Positions 1 through 4,606 of a DNA stretch of 5,127 nt are shown in pieces. Within the stretch, counting starts at the first letter, position 1. The number at the start of each line of letters is the position of its first letter. A program made the position numbers and the translations under genes. The DNA comes from an uncultured Chloroflexota bacterium (lineage in GTDB: Bacteria; Chloroflexota; Anaerolineae; Aggregatilineales; Phototrophicaceae): contig CALMDI010000734.1 of the NCBI GenBank assembly GCA_937864975.1, forward strand, positions 1 to 5,127, read 5' to 3'. The notes under the pieces were generated by a model. That model saw only the letters and a list, made by a program, of their open reading frames with translations, was not told the DNA's origin and made no database searches.

Positions 1-2
1 GC

Positions 3-794
3 GTAATGCTGGCGGGCTGGTCGAGCAACAACAAGTATGCGCTGCTCGGTGCGTTTCGCGTGGTAGCGCTGCTGGTGAGCTATGAAGTGCCGATGGTGTT
101 CGCGCTGCTTGTGCCTGTGCTGCTGGCAAGCAGTATGAGTATGCAGGACATCGTAAATGCCCAGCGCGGCATGTGGTTTTTCATTATGGCACCTATCGCG
201 GGTGTCATTTTCTTTATCTCGTCACAGGCAGAAACTGGACGCGCACCCTTTGACCTGCTGGAAGCGGAATCGGAAATCGTCGCGGGATTCAACATCGAAT
301 ACTCCGGCATGAAGTTTGGTTTGTTCTTCGCGGGCGAGTTCATGCACGTGTTCACCAACGGCGTGCTGATGGCGGTGCTGTTCTTCGGCGGGTGGGTTGG
401 TCCATTTGTCGATCAACTGCCGTTTATCCTCGGTCCGCTGTATCTGTTTGCGAAGGCGACAGTGTGGTATCTGTTCTCGCTGCTCGTGCGTAATACGGTG
501 CCGCGCATCCGTATCGACCAGATTATGGCATTCAACTGGAAGTTCCTTGTGCCGCTGTCGATTATCAATTTTGTGATCGTGGCGCTGGTGTACAAGTTCT
601 GTCAATTGACGGGCATTTCGCCTGCGCCGGAAAACGCCAACGACTTCTTCGCCAATGTGCCGCAGACTATTCTGCTGCTGATTGCGAACGGTGTGATTGG
701 GTTGTACATCCTCAACTATGTGCGTGGGTTAGGGCGTGAGGCGCGTAACGAGGCGTCGGGCGTGGTCGAAGAACAGCCTGTGGCAGCGCATTAA
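3..794 (+). CDS. nuoH: NADH-quinone oxidoreductase subunit H, C-terminal part (5' end outside window)
   Basis: NuoH (ND1 family) is the membrane subunit that docks the hydrophilic arm of complex I and forms part of the quinone chamber. The frame is open to the left edge, so the N-terminal part, probably a third of the protein, is missing; the ATG at 6 is internal. Conserved family blocks are visible: GWSSNNKYALLGA at the beginning, SYEVP (nt 78-92), the acidic quinone-site loop ETGRAPFD followed by EAESEIVAGF (about nt 231-290), then EYSGMKFGLFF, and RNTVPRIRIDQ near the C-terminus. Several hydrophobic membrane helices alternate with these loops. One oddity is Leu just before EAE (LLEAE), where Pro is common in homologues. 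The gene ends at TAA 792-794. A repeat-bearing spacer of 96 bases follows before nuoJ, with no nuoI in between. Identification is secure; only the left end is unknown. Confidence 0.96.
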   Translation, partial: VMLAGWSSNNKYALLGAFRVVALLVSYEVPMVFALLVPVLLASSMSMQDIVNAQRGMWFFIMAPIAGVIFFISSQAETGRAPFDLLEAESEIVAGFNIEYSGMKFGLFFAGEFMHVFTNGVLMAVLFFGGWVGPFVDQLPFILGPLYLFAKATVWYLFSLLVRNTVPRIRIDQIMAFNWKFLVPLSIINFVIVALVYKFCQLTGISPAPENANDFFANVPQTILLLIANGVIGLYILNYVRGLGREARNEASGVVEEQPVAAH

Positions 795-795
795 A

Positions 796-837
796 GCAAT
801 GAGCAATGAGCAATGAGCAATGAGCAATGAGCAATGA
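796..837. repeat. Tandem repeat, six perfect copies of GCAATGA
   Basis: Six exact head-to-tail copies of the heptamer GCAATGA begin one base after the nuoH stop codon and run into the hairpin at 838. Short tandem heptamers of this sort are known as dispersed intergenic repeats in cyanobacteria and, as I recall, in some Chloroflexota. Each copy contains an ATG, and because seven is not a multiple of three the ATGs fall in all three frames. No spacer sequences separate the copies, so it is not a CRISPR array. The function is unknown. Confidence 0.95.
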
Positions 838-866
838 GTAGGGTGAACCTATGTGTTCACCCCTAC
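838..866. repeat. Imperfect inverted repeat (hairpin) between nuoH and nuoJ
   Basis: The left arm GTAGGGTGAAC (838-848) pairs with the right arm GTTCACCCCTAC (855-866) across a six-base loop. The stem has eleven base pairs with a single bulged C in the right arm. No T-run follows, so it does not look like an intrinsic terminator, and nuoJ needs transcription to pass through it. It adjoins the heptamer repeat and resembles the REP-like or small palindromic intergenic elements of Chloroflexota and cyanobacteria. In the RNA it could stabilise the upstream nuoH message or moderate expression between nuoH and nuoJ; that is inference. Confidence 0.85.
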
Positions 867-872
867 GTTGTC

Positions 873-890
873 GGAAGGAATAAAGTTAGT
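873..890 (+). promoter_or_regulatory. Ribosome binding site that fixes the nuoJ start
   Basis: GGAAGGA at 873-879 lies eleven bases before ATG 891. It supports 891 as the nuoJ start over the in-frame ATG at 834, which lies inside the last heptamer repeat unit and would translate through the hairpin. Confidence 0.65.
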
Positions 891-1418
891 ATGATCGAAT
901 TGAACATTGCAACCCTCATCTTCGCCCTTTTCAGTGTGATTACGCTGGGGAGTGCGATTGGTGTGGTGTGGAACCATAACCTCATCAGAAGCTCGTACTG
1001 GCTGATCTTCTGCCTGTTCGGTGTAGCAGGGCTGTTCGTGCTGTTGAGTGCGCCATTTCTGGCGGCGGTGCAAGTGCTGGTGTACATCGGCGCTGTCGGT
1101 ATCCTCATCACCTTCTCTGTGATGCTCACGCGCGGTATGACGCATATCGTAGATGTGTTTAACCGTCAAAGCACGATTACAGCGATTGTCTGCGCGATCC
1201 TGTTCTTTGTGCTGATGATTGGCGTCATCCTGCCTGTTTGGGGTCCCAGCGGCTCACTTGCCGACGAAACTGTGTCGGAAGTGGTGGCAACGACAGCCGA
1301 CTTAGGGGTGTCGATGGTGGATGGCAACCAATATGTGCTGGTGTTTGAATTGATCTCGCTGCTGCTGACTGCGGCGATGATCGGCGCGGTTGTCATCGCC
1401 CGCGATAACGAAAAATAA
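891..1418 (+). CDS. nuoJ: NADH-quinone oxidoreductase subunit J
   Basis: NuoJ (ND6 family) is a small membrane subunit of complex I whose third helix takes part in coupling quinone reduction to proton pumping. From ATG 891 the protein is 175 residues, close to the family's usual length, with five predicted membrane helices. The signature third helix is present: FLAAVQVLVYIGAVGILITF (residues 56-75) with the conserved Tyr at 65 and the glycine-rich stretch that forms the pi-bulge. The last helix carries the family pattern FELISLLLTAAMIGAVVIAR. The open frame extends 19 codons further to ATG 834, but that stretch is repeat and hairpin DNA and is not NuoJ-like, and a ribosome binding site precedes 891. 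The stop TAA is followed 11 bases later by nuoK. Confidence 0.95.
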   Translation: MIELNIATLIFALFSVITLGSAIGVVWNHNLIRSSYWLIFCLFGVAGLFVLLSAPFLAAVQVLVYIGAVGILITFSVMLTRGMTHIVDVFNRQSTITAIVCAILFFVLMIGVILPVWGPSGSLADETVSEVVATTADLGVSMVDGNQYVLVFELISLLLTAAMIGAVVIARDNEK

Positions 1419-1429
1419 GGGGGGCGTAC

Positions 1430-1738
1430 ATGGTACCTTTGTGGATGTATTTGCTGGTCGCCGCCGCGCTGTTCTGTATCGGCAGCTACGCGGTGCTGGC
1501 GCGCCGTAACGCGATTGCCATTCTGATGGGTGTCGAACTGATGCTCAACGCGGTGAATATCAACCTCGTCGCGTTCTGGCGTTATGCGACGCCTGATGTG
1601 ATGACCGGGCAGGCGTTTACGGCGTTCGTCCTGGTGGTTGCTGCTGCGGAAGCTGCCGTCGGGCTGGCGATCATTATCACGGTCTACCGCCAACGCCGAT
1701 CTGTGGTGGTGGAAGAAGTAGACTCGATGAGAGGCTAA
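1430..1738 (+). CDS. nuoK: NADH-quinone oxidoreductase subunit K
   Basis: NuoK (ND4L family) is a three-helix membrane subunit that forms part of the proton path next to NuoJ and the antiporter-like subunits. The product is 102 residues, the family's normal length. Both membrane glutamates known to matter in E. coli NuoK (E36 and E72) have counterparts: E36 in MGVELMLNAVN and E74 in AAAEAAVGLAI. The C-terminus DSMRG also closely matches E. coli. An AAGGGGGG run overlapping the nuoJ stop (about 1417-1424) serves as ribosome binding site. The gene is followed after only two bases by nuoL, which indicates one transcription unit and probable translational coupling. Confidence 0.97.
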   Translation: MVPLWMYLLVAAALFCIGSYAVLARRNAIAILMGVELMLNAVNINLVAFWRYATPDVMTGQAFTAFVLVVAAAEAAVGLAIIITVYRQRRSVVVEEVDSMRG

Positions 1739-1740
1739 GC

Positions 1741-3240
1741 ATGATTGATGTAAATAACCCGAACTTTCTTCCCTGGTTAATTCCGGTTGGACCGCTGCTG
1801 GCGTTTTTTATCATTGTGTTACTGACAAACCGTGCGCGCCTGCTGCCGGGAACGTCACATGAATACAGCGGCGACGGACAGCACCCGCATTATCAGGGGA
1901 TGCTTGTGCCTGTTGTCACCGACTGGAGCCGCATTGCCAGCGTAGTCATCGGCATGGTGGGCGTTCTTACCGCATGGGTGCTGAGCCTCATGATGGTGAG
2001 TCAAGCGTTTGGCACAGCCGACTTCGGTGAAAATGTTTTTGGCACGGCGATTAGCTGGCTGTCTACTGGTAATACGACGTTCAATATGGGCGTGCTGGTT
2101 GACCCGCTGACGGCGGTGATGCTGGTGATGGTGCCGCTGGCGTGTACGATGATTTTCATCTACGCGATTGGCTACATGGCACACGACCCACGCCAGGCGC
2201 GTTTCTTCGCATATATTTCGCTGTTTGCGGGCGCGATGCTGACGCTGGTCGTGGCGGATAATCTGCTGCTGCTGTTTGTCGGCTGGGAAATCATGGGCTT
2301 GTGCTCATTCCTGCTCATCGGTTTCTGGTTTGAAAAAGAAAGCGCCTACAAAGCGGCGGTGAAAGCGTTCACGACGACGCGCGTTGCCGACGTGATTATG
2401 CTGCTCGGTATCGCTTATCTGTACTTCAGCACAGGCACACTTAATTTCCGCGACATTATGTACAACCCCATCCCCGGCAGCGAAGCCGCAATTGCGATGG
2501 CTGCTGAAGAAAACCCCGCAGAAGAGGCGGTTGTCGCTGAGGGTGAAACTGCTGAGGGTATAGTGAGCGAAGAAGCTGTCGCAGAAGGTGAACAGGGCGA
2601 ACAGGCTGCCGCTGCTGAGGGCGAAGAGGGTGCTTCCTATGAAACGTGGGCTGACCGACTGGCAGTGACTCCATCGGTTATCTTCGGTGGTTGGGGACTC
2701 AGCGCGGCGGGTTTGATCGGCATGTTCCTGATCTTCGGCACGGTAGGGAAGTCGGCACAGTTCCCGCTGCACGTCTGGCTGCCGGACGCGATGGAAGGTC
2801 CGACGCCTGTGAGCGCGATGATCCATGCGGCGGCGATGGTTTCCGCAGGGATTTACGCCATCATCCGCATGTATCCATTATTCGCGGCGGGTGGTAATCC
2901 GCACGCAGGGATTTTCACCTCACCGCTGCTGATGATGGCAGTGGTGGGTTCGGTCACGGCGCTGTTCGCGGCGACGATTGCTGTCGCGCAGAACGACGTG
3001 AAGCGCGTGCTGGCGTATTCCACGATTTCCCAGCTTGGTTTCATGATGGCGGCGCTAGGTATCGGCGGCTATGTCGCAGCGACGTTCCACCTGATTACGC
3101 ACGCTTTCTTTAAGGCGCTGTTGTTCATGGCATCAGGCGCAGTGATTCACGGCATGGAACATGGACAGGCGCACGCTGAACACGCACAGGGTCAAGGACA
3201 CGATGGACATGGTGCGAATACTCCTGGCCAAAGCGCGTGA
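1741..3240 (+). CDS. nuoL: NADH-quinone oxidoreductase subunit L, truncated by a sequence junction
   Basis: NuoL (ND5 family) is the distal antiporter-like proton-pumping subunit of complex I. The 499 residues keep the core: DPLTAVML (121-128), GWEIMG with the key Glu (E183), K208 in AAVKAF, R214 and D217, the broken-helix region GTVGKSAQFPLHVWLPDAM with K337, GPTPVSAMIHAA with H362, NDVKRVLAYSTISQLGF with K421, and THAFFKALLFMASG with K458. Two loops are unusual: an Ala/Glu-rich insertion (about 247-299) and a His-rich loop (470-491). Full NuoL proteins have over 600 residues; the last helices and the C-terminal lateral helix are missing. After the His-rich loop only ANTPGQSA precedes the stop, and no frame to the right continues the family. 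GC changes at the same point, so I read the end as an artificial or rearranged junction, not a natural C-terminus. Homologous MrpA-type antiporters are excluded by the nuoH-J-K context. Confidence 0.93.
   Translation: MIDVNNPNFLPWLIPVGPLLAFFIIVLLTNRARLLPGTSHEYSGDGQHPHYQGMLVPVVTDWSRIASVVIGMVGVLTAWVLSLMMVSQAFGTADFGENVFGTAISWLSTGNTTFNMGVLVDPLTAVMLVMVPLACTMIFIYAIGYMAHDPRQARFFAYISLFAGAMLTLVVADNLLLLFVGWEIMGLCSFLLIGFWFEKESAYKAAVKAFTTTRVADVIMLLGIAYLYFSTGTLNFRDIMYNPIPGSEAAIAMAAEENPAEEAVVAEGETAEGIVSEEAVAEGEQGEQAAAAEGEEGASYETWADRLAVTPSVIFGGWGLSAAGLIGMFLIFGTVGKSAQFPLHVWLPDAMEGPTPVSAMIHAAAMVSAGIYAIIRMYPLFAAGGNPHAGIFTSPLLMMAVVGSVTALFAATIAVAQNDVKRVLAYSTISQLGFMMAALGIGGYVAATFHLITHAFFKALLFMASGAVIHGMEHGQAHAEHAQGQGHDGHGANTPGQSA
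2479..2640 (+). repeat. Ala-Glu-Gly-Glu low-complexity insertion within nuoL
   Basis: Residues about 247-300 of NuoL form a strongly acidic, Ala- and Glu-rich hydrophilic stretch. It contains four AEG(E/I) units beginning at residues 266, 271, 281 and 292, and the DNA shows an imperfect repeat of the type GCNGARGGNGAA (for example 2536-2547, 2581-2592 and 2614-2625). It lies in the loop between the helix ending near TGTLNF and the helix beginning near GWGLSAAGL. As I recall it, E. coli NuoL has only a short loop there. The reading frame is kept throughout, so it appears to be a true expanded loop. Confidence 0.8.
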
Positions 3241-3260
3241 TGAGGAGCGAGACGACCCCA
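3205..3260. other. Probable chimeric junction 1: complex I operon fragment to high-GC DNA
   Basis: NuoL is family-like up to its His-rich loop (last typical residues GHDGHG, ending at 3213) and stops at 3238-3240 with a second TGA directly after. Beyond this point none of the three plus frames shows membrane helices or the expected GGL-type continuation. The base composition moves from about 50-60% GC to 65-73% within roughly 100 bases. No inverted-repeat ends, transposase, tRNA or integrase site is visible. The exact base cannot be fixed from this sequence alone. Confidence 0.75.
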
Positions 3261-3373
3261 ACCCGATGTTCTATTGCACGCCCGAGGAGTACGCCGATGA
3301 CCAGGGGCGTGAAGCGGTGGCAGCGCCCTGTCAGGCCCTCTCGGCCCGCTACTCAGTCCGCGCCGTCGGCCGG
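3241..3373. other. Stretch without an assignable gene, right of junction 1
   Basis: This stretch belongs to the middle high-GC piece. The plus-strand frame beginning at ATG 3209 reads MVRILLAKARDEERDDPNPM and then FYCTPEEYADDQG, which looks protein-like, but the same frame merely runs on antisense to the minus-strand gene and I cannot place it in a family. It could be a remnant of a gene cut by the junction. No terminator, tRNA or promoter is apparent. Confidence 0.4.
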
Positions 3374-3694
3374 TCAGTCCACTCCGTCGAGGACGGCCCG
3401 CCCCCGCGCAGTGAGGGTTACGACCACCTGCCCGGCCGCTGCCGCGTCGCCGCGCTCCGGCCGGACGAGCCCGTCGGCCAATGCATCTTCCCAGATGGAG
3501 AGCCTGGGGCAGCTCGTCTGCCAGGCCGCCATCACCTCCGAATACGTGCGGGGACCACCTGCCAGCCAGGTGAGGAAATCTCGCGCCAGGGCGCGGACTG
3601 CCGGCACGGCCGGAGACGACCGAGCCGCGGCGTCGATGCGACGCACAGTGTCGCGATTGGCGGCGCGGACATAAATCCGGTTCGGCCTAGTCAC
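3374..3694 (-). CDS. Small hypothetical protein, possible winged-helix fold, GTG start
   Basis: This lies in the same frame as the glcE reading frame but is probably a separate gene. The minus strand carries GGAAAGGAAG (3710 down to 3701), a good ribosome binding site, six bases before GTG 3694. Translation from there gives 106 residues beginning TRPNRIYVRAANRDTVRRID. The C-terminal half, FLTWLAGGPRTYSEVMAAW then SCPRLSIWEDALADGLVR and VVVTLTARGRAVLD, has helices followed by a beta-hairpin ending as in many winged-helix proteins. I recall similar short uncharacterised proteins from soil bacteria, but cannot name a family. Nothing in it resembles the GlcE C-terminus. GC is about 65-67%, lower than the glc genes, hinting at a different source. 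Whether it binds DNA is inference only. Confidence 0.5.
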   Translation of the reverse strand: MTRPNRIYVRAANRDTVRRIDAAARSSPAVPAVRALARDFLTWLAGGPRTYSEVMAAWQTSCPRLSIWEDALADGLVRPERGDAAAAGQVVVTLTARGRAVLDGVD

Positions 3695-4606
3695 GGCTAG
3701 CTTCCTTTCCGAGATCCGCGCCTCGGCCGAGTCGGTCGAGTCCGCCCCGAGCAGCTCGCGGGTCTGCGCGGTGCGGCCCTCGACACCCGGCGCAGCTCCC
3801 TCGAGGAGCACGCTGAGGGTGGCCTGCTCGGCGGACCAGTCGAGCTCGACGGCCGACGGGACGACCTGGGAGTGGGTCAGCGCGAGGACCAGCCGTTGGA
3901 CCTCTGCGGGCCCGCCGCGGCCGCTGGCGCCGCGGGCGTCATCCCGTATGCCGCCGGGCGCGGGCACCGTGGTGCTGACCCAGCGCCGGGCGGCAGGCAC
4001 CGGGTGGAGCCGGAACGCGACCTGGGTGATGACCCCGAGCGTGCCGAAGGAGCCGGTGAGCAGCTTGCCGAGGTCGTAGCCGGCGACGTTCTTGACGACC
4101 TTTCCGCCCGAGTGCGCCACCACCCCGTCCGCCCGCACGAGCGTCATGCCGATGACGAGGTCACGCACCGCGCCGTGGTGCAGCCGCGTCGGGCCGGTCG
4201 TCGCCGTCGCGACGGCGCCGCCGACGGTGCCGGAGCGAGGTGAGTCGATGCCCAGCCGCTGCCCCGCCCGCCCCAGCTCCTGCTGCAGCGAGGCCAGGGT
4301 GCGGCCGGCGCCGACGACGCAGATGAGGTCGCCCGCGGCGTGCTCGACGATGGCGTCCATCCGCGTGGTGTCGAGCACGACGTCGACCTGCTCGGGAGGA
4401 GCGCCCCAGCGCAGCTTGGTGCCGGCCCCCCGCGCCACGACGGTGAGGCCGTGCTGCGCGGCGGCGGCGAGGACGGCGGAGGTCTGCTCGGTGCTGGCCG
4501 GGCGCACGACCCAGCGCGGCGGCATACCGCCGACGGCATCGCTCTGCGTGGCCTCGCGCGCGTCACCGCCGGCTGCGTCGCGCAGCTGCTCGAGGACGTC
4601 AGCCAT
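3374..4606 (-). CDS. glcE: Glycolate oxidase FAD-binding subunit; GlcE part about 3719-4606, rest foreign
   Basis: GlcE is the second flavin subunit of the GlcDEF complex that oxidises glycolate to glyoxylate. The first 200 or so residues form an FAD-binding PCMH-type domain: VVARGAGTKLRWG (57-68), VVGAGRTLASLQQEL, DSPRSGTVGGAVAT (121-134), the GPTRLHHGAVRD segment (138-149), and GGKVVKNVAGYDLGKLLTGS with GTLGVI (167-193). ATG 4606 overlaps the glcD stop by one base (TGATG), and GGAGG sits seven bases upstream, so the start is firm and the two genes are coupled. After about residue 296 the sequence stops resembling GlcE and continues in frame into an unrelated small gene. The native C-terminus is therefore absent. 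Very high GC and Ala/Arg/Gly-rich composition suggest an actinobacterium. glcF, expected next, is not present. Confidence 0.85.
   Translation of the reverse strand: MADVLEQLRDAAGGDAREATQSDAVGGMPPRWVVRPASTEQTSAVLAAAAQHGLTVVARGAGTKLRWGAPPEQVDVVLDTTRMDAIVEHAAGDLICVVGAGRTLASLQQELGRAGQRLGIDSPRSGTVGGAVATATTGPTRLHHGAVRDLVIGMTLVRADGVVAHSGGKVVKNVAGYDLGKLLTGSFGTLGVITQVAFRLHPVPAARRWVSTTVPAPGGIRDDARGASGRGGPAEVQRLVLALTHSQVVPSAVELDWSAEQATLSVLLEGAAPGVEGRTAQTRELLGADSTDSAEARISERKLAVTRPNRIYVRAANRDTVRRIDAAARSSPAVPAVRALARDFLTWLAGGPRTYSEVMAAWQTSCPRLSIWEDALADGLVRPERGDAAAAGQVVVTLTARGRAVLDGVD
3701..3710 (-). promoter_or_regulatory. Ribosome binding site of the small hypothetical gene
   Basis: Read on the minus strand this is GGAAAGGAAG, six bases upstream of the GTG at 3694. 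It is the main reason for treating 3374-3694 as a gene of its own rather than as the tail of glcE. Confidence 0.5.
3708..3726. other. Probable chimeric junction 2: middle piece to actinobacterial glc DNA
   Basis: On the minus strand GlcE is family-like through about residue 296 (ELLGADSTDSAEA, ending near 3719) and is then followed by RISERKLA, which is the translated leader and ribosome binding site of the next small gene. GlcE proteins normally go on to a Trp-containing substrate-domain region and a C-terminus here. The frame happens to stay open across the join, so the two genes appear as one 410-residue reading frame. Confidence 0.6.

Noticed and set aside
796..837. CRISPR array
   Set aside because: The units are only seven bases long and directly adjoining, with no spacers and no cas genes.
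838..866. Intrinsic terminator after nuoH
   Set aside because: The stem is not followed by a T-run, and the operon continues with nuoJ, nuoK and nuoL.
834..890. Upstream ATG 834 as the nuoJ start, adding 19 residues
   Set aside because: The added stretch is the last repeat unit plus the hairpin, is not NuoJ-like, and a ribosome binding site lies before ATG 891.
1741..3240. MrpA-type sodium/proton antiporter instead of NuoL
   Set aside because: The gene lies two bases after nuoK in a nuoH-J-K series and carries NuoL-type motifs.
3161..3700. A 179-residue plus-strand protein
   Set aside because: Its first part is a frame-shifted reading of the nuoL His-rich loop and its last part is antisense to the small minus-strand gene; only the middle has any merit and is listed separately.
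3205..3726. Insertion sequence or genomic-island boundary between the nuo and glc parts
   Set aside because: I see no transposase, terminal inverted repeats, target-site duplication, integrase or tRNA end.
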